Assembly (NCBI RefSeq): GCF_019175385.1
Contig: NC_083340.1
Location: 17,558,336-17,622,335, forward strand
DNA length: 64,000 bases
Origin: Lycium barbarum
Lineage: Eukaryota > Streptophyta > Magnoliopsida > Solanales > Solanaceae
Direction of reading: 5' to 3'
The position numbers and the translations under genes were made by a program. Under the pieces are notes generated by a model. The model had not been told where the DNA came from and searched no databases. It saw nothing but the letters and a program-made list of their open reading frames with translations. Positions 11,918 through 22,810 of this stretch are shown in pieces (the stretch's first letter is position 1; the number at the start of each line of letters is the position of its first letter).

Positions 11918-11948
11918 TTAAAATACCCACATTATGAGGTGGGTGCCT
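11904..11948. repeat. Lone diverged 41-bp unit, 1.8 kb from the array
   Basis: GCCTAAATTGAAATTTAAAA, then TACCCACATTATGAGGTGGG, then TGCCTGA. The two GCCT anchors (11904 and 11945) are exactly 41 bp apart and the segment matches the array unit across its length. It resembles most the diverged outer units at 10061-10160, which also have GCCTAAATT. Confidence 0.75.
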
Positions 11949-12352
11949 GATTCGGAATGAGCTGGTCGAGAAGAGGTAAAATAACTTGCTTGGTTTGAGA
12001 ATCTGGCATAGGCAAAGTCTGACGAACCCCATGAGATGGAGTCATATGTGGCGGAGTTTGAGAAAATGACCGATTTTGAAGTACCATACGACTTAAGTTT
12101 ATCAAACCGTTGCTCCAGACGGGCAATGATCTCCAAATGTGTTTCTGGTTCATTAAAGGATGTGGGATTACTTATGATCGGTAAACTAATAGATGGCTCA
12201 GATGAAGTGGTTGCATTGATCAAAATTTGCTCCATTTTAGAACGAGTCTTTTTGGTTAACCAGGTGATTAGTGATGAGCCAGAGTCTAATTTATTGGCTT
12301 TAGACTGTGTGAAATATGAATGCTCCGTCAGTTCCCCTTTAGCACAAGTCAA
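11918..12352 (-). pseudogene. Possible ORF1/gag remnant of the Ogre-like element
   Basis: A 144-codon minus-strand frame lies about 1 kb downstream of the primer-binding site, where a first ORF or gag would begin. Its second half has a charged helix-like stretch (around residues 70-95, with ETHLEIIARLEQRFDKLKSY), the sort of coiled segment common near the start of plant gag proteins. I see no zinc knuckle and no continuation into protease or reverse transcriptase. If it is gag, everything beyond the first part has been lost. The match is by position and general character only, so it could be chance coding in noncoding DNA. Confidence 0.3.
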
Positions 12353-13365
12353 CCTTTTTTGTTTTGAAAATTGAGTTTAAAAAAAAAAAAAAGATAAAAG
12401 GAAGAAAGAAAAAGAAAACGAGTCAGTATACGATAATGACATATTATTGCACATAAACACATTATTGCACATAATACATCGCGTTCTATAATGCAAGGGA
12501 CCTCTTTATGCCCGAGGTAGGCCTAACGAGCATTTGAAGGACAAACACGTCTTTTATGTATCATTCCATAACTCTTCCTAAAACTAATTTACAAGAAAAA
12601 TAAAAAATAAAAATTATTACATGCCAATCAATAATACATCTCGAAGTTAATCTAAGATATCTAATACTTCAATTCCACTAATTTCCTTTGGTTGTCTTCA
12701 ACCTTCGGCATTAATTTTGGATGCTCCATGACAACCTGCAACAACATGTCAGTTTTCCCTGAAATATTTATCTATAGAGTCTTAGGTCCACATAATCCAC
12801 ATATTTGTCCTTCAAATAATGCATATAGACAGTGAATAGTGTCACTTAGAGTCATAGACTCGTTTGGACATCTGGTAAGGTTGACTAATGAACTAAATAC
12901 ACCAAGGGTATTAAGCCTCCTAGGTTTAAAATGATGCATGTCCCTACAAGGTTTTGGTTTTCGCTCTACCTAGGTAGACTAAGAGTGGTTTTCCTATGAC
13001 ACAAGGCTCCCCCAAGCGGACAACTTGGGAGTGGAAAGTCCGTGGCCGTCGACTGCACCGCCGATCGACTAAATCCACAAGACCAATCCAACTAAAGGGA
13101 AATTTAGTAGTGCACGGGCGCAAACTGCGAAGCCGTTTTAAGTGTGTGAATATGTGTGAGTTTCCAGGAGTGCAAGAAATATGAACGGAATGCCAATTCA
13201 AGGAAAGCAATAACATACATATTACATAGAAAATTTCACGTAAGGAATGGAACAATAATAAAATACTTAAAATCATATAAAGCAACAATATAGGCAAAAT
13301 AAAGCAAAACGAACAAACATCCTACAAATTATTTATTAACCTAAGCTGTTATGGTTAGAGCCTAA
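12353..13365 (-). other. Leader region between primer site and gag-like remnant
   Basis: About 1 kb without a recognisable gene on either strand. Long 5' leaders are usual in elements of this type. Confidence 0.4.
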
Positions 13366-13385
13366 GATCCCCAGCGGAGTCGCCA
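13366..13385 (-). other. Primer-binding site, tRNA-Arg type
   Basis: The minus strand reads TGGCGACTCCGCTGGGGATC starting 3 nt from the LTR edge. The plus strand, GATCCCCAGCGGAGTCGCCA, matches the 3' end of a plant tRNA-Arg with its added CCA (recalled, not searched). A 20-nt match next to an LTR is a minus-strand primer site. Use of tRNA-Arg is typical of Ogre-like elements. Confidence 0.85.
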
Positions 13386-13388
13386 AGC

Positions 13389-16300
13389 TGTCGCACCCCA
13401 TTTTAATCGGGTTGATTTAGGAGGTATGACGTATTGGTGATTCCTATTTGTTTGTTTTATTTAAGGAGTCGCCACCTAATTGATTTAACGATGAATTAGG
13501 ACACCTAAATGTTAACTAAGGCAGAGTTAAAACTAAACTTCAATTAATAGTTTGCTTAACCAGTGTGATTCTAGGTAAGGGCTCTATATTATCCTAAAGG
13601 GAAGGGGTTAGGCATCCTTTAGAATCCGTTAACTTACGGTTATCCGACCAAACTTAGGTTAATTAATTAAGATGGAAATTCATATAAAAGAGGACTTTGA
13701 ATGCCATTTTAAATAAACTCGTAAATATTACTAAGGCTTTAAATCAAATGCTATTTAGAAATAAAACTTATAAAAGATAGTTTGCATAAAAGAGGATTTT
13801 AGATGCAATTTAAATAAAGCTTAAAATGTTGCTAAGACTTTATATGAAAGTAATAATGATGTCGTTTGATATAATACTTGTAGAAAATATGATGTATTGC
13901 ATAAAAGAAGATTTTAAAGGCTATTTAAAACAAAACTTGGACATGCTAAAACCTTGAATGAAAATGTAATAATGTTCTTGAAAATAAGACTTGCAAAAAT
14001 ATAACAACTCGCTATAGCAAAATGTAAACTTTAGACAAAATTTTGTATTATATCAATATGGTGATGTAAAATACCTAAACTTATTTTCTTTAAAATGTGA
14101 TGGATAGGGTATGAATTTTCGTTCTTTTATATTAACTATACTTGGCTAAAAGAAGTATATTATTAGATAAACTTTGAAAAATTATTCATAGAATGTATTT
14201 GAACTTATATTTGCATATTAGTGATGTTTTGGAACTTCTGGGATAGTGAGCATGAAATATGATTCTTTTAACTCAATATATAAGGTCATGCTATTTTGCA
14301 AATCAATTATGCTAAATAAAATAAATATTATAAATTTTAATGTAAAAAATAATAGAGAGTGAAACGTATGGCATCAATTATCAGTTCAACTACCCATTAC
14401 TAAACTAAACCCCACTAGTTTGCTAAGGTTCATCTAATTTAAGAAAATAAAGCAACATAAAGGGTTAGTTGCATAATACAAGTTAAATGCACAAAATAAA
14501 ATAAAAAGGGGTAAATAAAAAATCGAATGGGCCAGCCCCTTTGGGAACTGCTGGACCTATTTGTTGTTGGGCTTCGGCCCAGCAACATTAATATATTGCT
14601 GCGGGTTGAGGATGAATCGAGAGGAGAATTTCGTTGGGCTTTGGCCCAATACCGAATGCGGGAGAAGAACAAGTCCCTCGGACTCGTATGCGATGGTCAT
14701 GTATAGAGAAAAAGAAAAGGATTAGTATCTACTCAATGAATGAAATTAAACATGTAAAAAAGAAATAAATTCGAGACAAATCCAAGATTATGCATACTGT
14801 GTATATTTAAGAGGAAAATGAAATATTTAAGAGGAAAATGAAATAGAGATGGAAAGAAAAGGGAAGGCCTTAAACCAATTCAAACACCAAAAATCAGACA
14901 GATCGTTTAGAACCAACTCAGCCTGGCATATTCGATTACATGGAAGGGAGTTTTTAATGATGCTTGTAAGAAAAGCGTAAAGAAAAGGGTCAACCATTCA
15001 ACAAAAAGATAAAGAAGGGACAAGCCCACATGCAGTTTTAGAAATGTGCAAACCAAAACCAAACATACCAAAGCAAAACCAAACATACCAAAGCAAACAC
15101 AAAGCACAGTTTCATGAGTAACCAGTGGGAATGCCCAGATACCTTAACATCTTTCAAACAGGTAGTCAAATGAACATGCATATCCGACATTCCCATTCTA
15201 ATGTATTAACTAGATGCAGCAACTTCACCATTCATATAGGTTTAGATGAATATATCCTGAGGATGTATGCTCACATGCTTCATATAATGCCCATAAGTAA
15301 GCTTAAACAGATTCAACTCAAACAGGGAGTGACCTCATATCATACAATTAGCATGTTTTATCAATAGGGAACCTCAAAATACACTTTCATAAAATGTTGT
15401 TCGCCCTTATTAACATGTTCTAAAATCTAAAAAGATGGAAACTAACAGCAAATTAAACTGGAAACTACCCTTTTTCTTTTAAAGAAAACATGCTACTGAC
15501 ATGAGGTGCAAATTCAACTTGTTTTGAAGGAAAGAAAAAATAAGCACAGAGCCTGTCCTTAATTCAAAAGATTTAAAATCAATTCTATACTCAAAAGAGA
15601 ATAAACCAAATAAGTAGTTGTTGCACTCATAAAGCAGTTTTAGAAGGCAAAAAGGCCTGTTTTCATCACTACCTATTTTCAATCCAATATACGAATTCAG
15701 GCAGCGTAGTACTTTGAATACACTGAGCTACTTTGGGCTCTTCCAAATAAATATTCAACCTCACGGCCACATTTCTTATCAACTATCTCGGGTAAACACA
15801 CACATGGGCAGCTTCATTTCTTAATCAACAGGCAAATACAAGACAAAGAAACATACATTCGTCTAATCCTAATATTTGATGTTCAATCCAAATGCATATT
15901 AACATCTGCCTTTGTCCAAAAAAAGCTGACATTTGATCTTACTAAAACATGCTTTACACAATTTAACAGAGTACCTTACACATATGTGAACGACCTACAA
16001 ACACATAAAGAGTATAAACCAGCTTGAAACGCATAAGGCAAGGTTTATTAAATCACCATCAATGCTAGTTGGAGTTGTTTTCATGGCACATTTTGAGATA
16101 GTTCAAATTAGGCAAGTTTTCATTAGTTAACAATCAAGATTGGTCAAGGTGACTCAACAATCATCTATGATTCAAAACCAGGCAGACTCGTACTGACACT
16201 GTCCCATATCAACCAACAAACATTCATGATTTAGGCCTTTTACTACTGATGTGAGATTCATATTAACAGCTAATCACATTTAATCTGAACAACAATAGTA

Positions 16301-18252
16301 ATGTAAGCTCAAAAAACCAGACCAGAGGTTCATAAGGCATCAATCCCATTCAGATAAGGGAAACAATAATGACAAATGAGGTTAACATCATATCATAAAG
16401 CTTATGCTCAGTGCTGACCATATCCAAGCTTAAAGCAGATGACTATACCAATATGGGGCTAGCGAAATTGTAAAGTGCTAGTTCAATACTAATCATGTTC
16501 AACTCACGACAGTCGATTATGACAATATGAACCAGTATGAACCTCAAACCAATCTTTTGACATCGATCATATTCCGCCTTAACAAACAGTCATGGCAAGG
16601 TAAGCTAGAGGGAATTTCAGCTAACCAAACCAGCAACTATCATCTAGCGTTAATCGAATTCGATTTAAACATGCAGTAAGGATGTGGTAAACTAACCTAA
16701 GTCTCGAACTATCTATTCGACATTAATTCTAGAAACTTAGACAAACAACCATGACTTTATAGACCAAATAAATCTTAAACTAATCAGCCAACATCAATCA
16801 TATCAATTTAAACAAAACAGCTACGACATTGTCGACTAAAAGGGACTTCAATTAACCAACATCAAATTTAATAACACCAATTATTCAGCGTCTTGGTATG
16901 GTTAATCCGGATTTAAAACATGTATAAACACTGCTTAATTACCAGCAAAACTCTTCAATTGCACTAATATAGCAGACTGCATACATTAATGAAATCATTA
17001 CTAAATCAATTCACACGAAAATTCATAAACGAACTAAGCTACCAAGATGAAAATAAACTAAGATGAGGAACAAATTACCTTCTTCGGGTGCAGCGAAGTG
17101 AGGCGAGGGTTTCGATATCTACCTCGAACACTTTGGAATTCGAACTTGCGTATGCTCGGATTAAAAGCGACCCAGAGGCAAGTAAAAAAAATAGAAAATT
17201 GATTTAATGTTCTTGGTTCGACGTTTAGAATTTTTCTTATGACTACTGAAAACTTGATATATATATATATATATTTGGAGAATTTTGGGGTTTCAAGATC
17301 TTTAATTTTCAGGGGGTTTCTACGGCTAAAAGAAAACGGATTCTTGGAGGAATTTTATGAAACGAACAAAGATCCTCTGTTCTTGAGGGATTTCACCCAT
17401 CAAAAATCCTCCTTATTTTTTAGGGATTTCGGGTTCAAGCCCCGTCTTTTGCAAGGGGATTTTTTTTTGGGGTTTCAAAACTTCGTATTTTGAAGGGAAA
17501 AGGGTGGGGGTTTCCGCCTCCTCCCTGATGACTCGAGAAAAAGACCATTTATAAGGTGGGTTTAGGGTTCTTGATGAAGAAAGAGAGAGAGGAGCGGGGG
17601 GACAGGAGAACGTGGGGAACAGAGGGAAGTGGGAGCGGGGTGCAGGCGGCGGTGGTGGGGACGAGAGATGATGAAGGAGAGGAGCGGATGGGGAAAAGGG
17701 GAGAAGAGAGAGGAAGGAGAGAAAGAGATGGGGGTGGCGGCTTGAAGGAGAAAAAATGAAGGAAACCCTAATGGGTTTCCTTTGTTAAGTGAAAGGGGCG
17801 GGTCGGGTCGGTGATTTAATGGACTGGGTTGGCTGAAATATGGGCTGGTTTGGCTAAAATATGGGCTGGGCAAAATTAAAAGAGTGGGCTGGTCCGAAAA
17901 TGTTGGTTAATTATTTGGGCTGGGGTGAATTAAGTTAGGCTAGTAAATTAAAATGACACCAGGTAAATTAAAATGTGAACTGGTTTTGTGAATTGGTCCG
18001 AAAATAGTATGAGTTGATTGGGCTACTACATTTAAATAAAAGACCTATTTAAATAAACTTGTGTTAAAATATTACTTAATATAAAATATGCAATTATTGG
18101 TGCTCAGATAAAAATGGCGTTGTAATAGCCGTGCAATAATATTTCGAAAATCCATAGTAAATAAACACTATTATTTAATTATGCAAAGATAAATGCGATG
18201 CATGTGCGTAAGCTGGCAAAAATGTCGAAATGATAAAATTGTGAATTATAAT

Positions 18253-18298
<46 letters not shown>

Positions 18299-18447
18299 GT
18301 AACTGTAATAGAATAATAAAATGTGAGTATTAATAAGAGGCTAATAATTATAGTAAAATATAAATATATATTTTTTAATTTTCCCAAAATATTAGAAGCG
18401 TAAATAGGTATTTCGGAGGAGAGGCGGGACAAAATTGGGTGTCAACA
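13389..18447 (-). repeat. 5' LTR of the Ogre-like element
   Basis: 5059 bp direct repeat of 2991-8044 and next to the primer site. Few differences were seen outside microsatellites. The exception is about 13407-13436, where roughly a dozen changes and a 2-bp length difference cluster. It carries the copy of the candidate TATA box (17547-17553) expected to drive transcription of the element. Confidence 0.88.
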
Positions 18448-18452
18448 ATAAC

Positions 18453-18858
18453 AAGCCACTTGGCAATTTTAAGACAAAGCTAATGAGAATTAGGACAAAG
18501 CAAATTTAAAGCATAATTTTTAAAATTGACAAAATAAATTTATTAAATTTGAATCGAAAGATAAGCACTGACAACATCAAATTCAAAATCAACAAATTTC
18601 CATTTCGTGATTTTACTTATTGAACTTGCAATTATTTTAAGTTTTAAAATTTGAGTTAAAGTTATCCAAATCCGATTAATAAGTGATAAGATTCCATATA
18701 TATTTGAACTCTTATCTTCTATATATAATTATATACTATGCCTAAATTTAAAAATTATTACTCAACATGGTAATCGAATAATAGATATATATTAATATTT
18801 ACAACAATTGGTATTTTTTCAGTTAAAAGAAATCTATATCTATATTTATATTATATAT
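18453..18858. other. Continuation of the interrupted Helitron-like repeat; no gene
   Basis: It starts with AAGCCACTTGGCAATTTTAAGAC, which joins to 2936-2990 when the LTR element and one ATAAC copy are removed. AT-rich and without coding frames. Confidence 0.45.
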
Positions 18859-19127
18859 TCTATATATATAAAATAGGAGAGGTGCAAGTAATATGATTAA
18901 GCCAAATTGCAAGCTAATAATTAGCCACTTGGCAATTTTAAGACTATATTAATTATATATTATTTGTTGTAATAACTAATAATTTAAATTGAACTTAAAA
19001 GATTTTAAAACTCGAATTGGATGATAAACCTTTTGAAATTTAAATTAAAGGATAAAGCAGAATCCATATGTACATTAGATTTGAATATGATATTTTTTAG
19101 GTGTAGTAGTTATCCATAATAGCTTCA

Positions 19128-19130
<3 letters not shown>

Positions 19131-19220
<90 letters not shown>
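19131..19220. repeat. (AT)45 microsatellite
   Basis: An uninterrupted 90-bp AT dinucleotide run in AT-rich noncoding DNA. Confidence 0.97.
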
Positions 19221-19223
<3 letters not shown>

Positions 19224-19945
19224 AAATTAAGCTTATCATTGAAAGATGAACTTTTTGAATTTGTAAAGGTATCATTTTTAGATTTGAAAGATAACACGAT
19301 CAATTCAAATTTAAAATTATTGAATAAATATTAGAGAATTAATTTTACTACAAAAGTTGCTGATAAGTGTACAGTTTATGTCATTCAAGAAGAGGCATAG
19401 GAGTTGCAAAGTAGTTAAATTTCACTTTGCATTACTTGAAATCCCATTAAAAAAATTACTCACTCCATTATTTTGAATTAATAAATAAAACTTAATAATA
19501 ATACTAAAAAACTAGCTAATTGATAACTTAATGCAAAGAAAGAATTTTCACGAGCAAATATAAGTTGAAAAACAAAAAGGAAATATTTTTATGAAGTAAG
19601 AAATATATTATTTGATAATATAGTATTGAATAATAATAAACTTCGGAGCAATAGACTAGAACTTAAAACAAACAAACAAAAAGTTCATTTAGATAATTTT
19701 AGTAATAGCAATTAAAAAATAAAGAAGTCCTTAGTGGCATTATATTTTATAGTAGTCATATTTAGGAGTAAAAGATAAGGATTAAGGATCTTGGAGTCTA
19801 TCTTTTAAGTATACGTTGTGTTTTTTTAAAAAGGAAAAGGGAAAAAAAAAACAGATCCTGTACCTATTAGCTTATTATTTGGTATGGTTTTTGAATTTGA
19901 ATTTAGATGAATTTGAGTTGGAGTGAAGTTCCAACTTCTAACCTC

Positions 19946-21261
19946 TTATATATACTTCATCAACAACACAATCTTTTCAGAGTTGTTTCTTTTCTCTCTT
20001 TTTGTTGTTGATTATTAGTTTTTAGTAATTATGCTTATCAAGTTTTAGAGGGAAGAGCTATTATTATCATTGGCTTTGTGCACTATCTTAAGAACACTTA
20101 TCAAATGAATCCTTATTTCTTTTTATGTCTCACTTTCTTAACTATTACTATTGGTGAAATTGTTTCTTTTGAGAAATGAAATGCAGGTCTTCTATTGGTT
20201 CGTGAAATGCTCAAGTTCAACTATATATACGGAAGTTAATGGCAAAGGAAATGTACCTTGAAGAGGTGATGAATCAAGAAACTTCAAACTGAAAAATATC
20301 TCCCTTCTATTACCTTTTATTTGAAATGGCTTTGAAATTTTATGAAAATGTCAAAATATTTTCCACCTCATGTATTGTTTCTGTCCTAATACTTACAAAG
20401 AGTAGAAAAAATCTAAACTTTTTGTTCGTATACCTTTTATTTTTATTTTTATCATTGAGCTTTGATTTTTATGGTGTTTTCAAGTAAAAAGGTAATCTTT
20501 TCGAGTTGTGGTTTGTTTTCTTGGACTAACAATGAAATATTTTTTAGCAAATACATTTTGCAGTGTTACAAGTAAGTTGAATGGATAATTTTCTTTATAG
20601 CTTGAAAATTTTAGTATTAAATTATAATTAAGTGTGCTGCAACAAATGAGGGTAGATAAACAAAATAATTTTTTTGTAGTGATAATAGATAATTGTTTCA
20701 AACCAACTCAAAAGGAACATAACTATGTGTTACCACAAGAATGAATAAAAATGCACTTCTTCTTATAATGCATTAAGAAGGCATTTAAGAAATTGAAAAT
20801 TTTGTCGTAGGTAATTGTTTTAGATCTAATAGATTTATTTATTTTGACATGACTATCCAATTTAATTTAGTGAAATCCTTTATTCACATTCTTTTATTTT
20901 ATTACCAAGAAACTTACGAGGTTAGGTGTTCTTTTCTTAATTCACCATTATATTTTAAAGCTTGCTTTATACAATGTATTTACTATATATCATTTTTCTT
21001 TTTAATCAAACTTCTTTATTTTTGAATTCTTACTTTTCTTTTTTCTTTTCAAGTTTCCAAAAATCTGTTGGATAAAAATAGTTGAGAAAATGTTCTTGAT
21101 CTATTAGCTACTTGAGGCCAATCCGTACAGTTCGTGCATTGACCTTTTATCATCTTTAACGCTCTTCACAAGTTTAGCACTGAATTCGTCATTTTAAGCA
21201 GGAAAAAACAACAAAGAAGAGTTTCAAGAACAAGTAAATCTTAGATTTTTGACAAAAAAAA
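19946..21261 (+). other. Transcript-like noncoding stretch with TATA-type start
   Basis: CTTATATATACTTCATCAAC followed by AACACAATC and a pyrimidine-rich TTTCTTTTCTCTCTTTTTG run looks like a plant core promoter and leader. No long frame follows; the first plausible coding start I can build is at 21262. Weak evidence only. The rest of the stretch shows nothing recognisable. Confidence 0.2.
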
Positions 21262-21580
21262 ATGCAAGGATATCATCATAAAGAAGGAACATATACTTCC
21301 TCTCAAAGATATGCAGGTAACGAATGAGAGAACAAGTGTTGTATAGTGAATTTTATAGGAGTTGAAGAGAAATCACATGTGTAGTATATAAGGAAAGAAT
21401 ATTACAATATTTAATGATGAATATGTATAGTATCCGTTATACTTTTTCTCACCGCAAGTTCGTTCATTTGAGTTTCATAATTATAGTCCATCTTTGATGG
21501 AGAGAAACACAAGAGTCTTTGAGTACAAGGAGGTTCCTGGGGATACTATTGCCAAAAGAATGCATGTTTGTGTAGTATGA
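21262..21580 (+). CDS. Possible two-exon small protein, 58 aa, unrecognised
   Basis: ATG at 21262 opens 18 codons (MQGYHHKEGTYTSSQRYA) ending at a G|GTAACG donor after 21316. A 142-bp AT-rich stretch ends in ACCGCAAG at 21458. Splicing there keeps the frame and adds 39 codons containing FEYKEVPGDTIAKR before TGA at 21578-21580. The composition looks protein-like and the splice phase fits, but the acceptor is not a strong one. I do not recognise the product. It lies inside the possible Helitron, so it could be a captured gene fragment. A 21-base A run (21726-21746) after TAATGAAATGCC lies 145 bp downstream and could be a retroposon tail. Confidence 0.25.
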
Positions 21581-22810
21581 GCCCCTACAGCAAGTAGGTC
21601 ATTTTTAGATAAATACATCTTCAATTTTTGTAGTTACTGTGAGAAGGCAGTGCCTTAGCAATTTTGATCAATCTAGCTTTGTTTTGTAATTATTATTTTG
21701 GTGATTAATGAAATGCCTAATTATCAAAAAAAAAAAAAAAAAAAAAGGGGGGACGGGCATTATTTGAACTTCAAAAAAAGAAATTAAAGTAATGATAGAG
21801 GAATTTTGTTTTTTGGTGAATATGTATGATAACGGACTTCAACATAATTTCTGTGTACAAACACATAAATAATATTACTAAAGTTAATCAATATATCTTA
21901 TCTAAGTAATTTGTGTTTTGTTTCTTTGCTGCAGTTAGAAGAATGTAGGTTCAATTTTTTCTAATTAATTAGCTTAAAAATATTTATTTTCTATTCAATG
22001 GAATATAATTTTTTTCCTGCTTTTCTATGTCAAGAAATATGTGATAAACATATTGGTTAATTCTAAGGAGATCTAATAAAGCTTATATATAGGGGAAAGT
22101 GATATTTAACTAGCGATAAATAATTAAAAATCACATGACAATTTTTGGACAATATTGATGAACACGATAATAAAACGAGTGTAGTTTATTTTTGAATTAA
22201 ATGTGTTTTTACCCAAAATTTAATTTGAAATATAAACTTTCTAAATAGAACATATTGTATTTTTTGTTAAATTGAAAGATAAAAAATTATTTCTACTATA
22301 AAGTGGAATTAAGTTAGGAATAATAATTTGGAAAGCCTTATATATTTGTATATATCCTTTTCAAAGAATATGAATATGAATATGAATTGGAACGGGTAAT
22401 TAATCAAAATGCAATTATCTCCAGAATAAAAAGGTTGATATGCTTAATACCTTTAGTTTGATCGGTATCTGTCCTAATTCAACCCTAATTAAAAATAATA
22501 TTTCTGAAAAAAAGTAGCTAAAAAACTAGATTTCACACTTATCTTTTGAGCTTAAAAGCCGGATCACTTTAAAAAAAAAAATGTGCCCATCCATGGTGGA
22601 TGAGCTTAGGAGGAATATTACTTGACCAAGCCAAAAAAAAAAAAAGGAGAACTAGAAATTGACTTATCAAGATGAAATAAATGATCTCCATAAAATTTTA
22701 TTTTAAATATTGAAGTGCTTAGAGGCATATTTAGAATAAATTTGAGTACTAATTTATCACAATTAATTTCATTTGACATCGATCGCGCATCGCACGGGTA
22801 CGAATACTAG

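Larger units (their letters stand above)
2991..18447 (-). mobile_element. Ogre/Tat-like non-autonomous LTR retrotransposon, complete ends
   Basis: Two direct LTRs of 5054 and 5059 bp (2991-8044 and 13389-18447), each bounded by TG...CA, flank a 5.3 kb interior. A perfect 5-bp target duplication ATAAC lies at 2986-2990 and 18448-18452. On the minus strand a 20-nt tRNA-Arg-type primer site follows the LTR at 13389, and a purine-rich tract precedes the LTR ending at 8044, so the element reads right to left. LTRs of 5 kb and a tRNA-Arg primer are known traits of the Ogre/Tat branch of Ty3/Gypsy. No protease, reverse transcriptase or integrase motif was found in the interior, so it must depend on a helper. 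Apart from one short patch the LTRs differ at only a handful of sites and at microsatellites, which suggests a recent insertion. Confidence 0.85.
18859..22810 (+). mobile_element. Possible Helitron (5' TC end and 3' CTAG end)
   Basis: At 18859 TCTATATATATAAAATAGGA matches the 5' end of the repeat at 2936, though here the preceding base is T rather than A. At 22785-22810 the sequence GATCGCGCATCGCACGGGTA, then CGAATACTAG followed by T, has the short CGCGC/GCACG hairpin and CTRR terminus of plant Helitrons. Whether the two ends belong to one element cannot be settled here. No Rep/helicase coding sequence was seen, so any such element would be non-autonomous. Confidence 0.4.

Noticed and set aside
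13366..13385. Fragment of a tRNA-Arg gene
   Set aside because: Only 20 nt match, they include the CCA that plant tRNA genes do not encode, and they lie 3 nt from an LTR, so this is a primer-binding site.
19097..19303. Tyr-Ile repeat frame
   Set aside because: It is the (AT)45 microsatellite read as protein.
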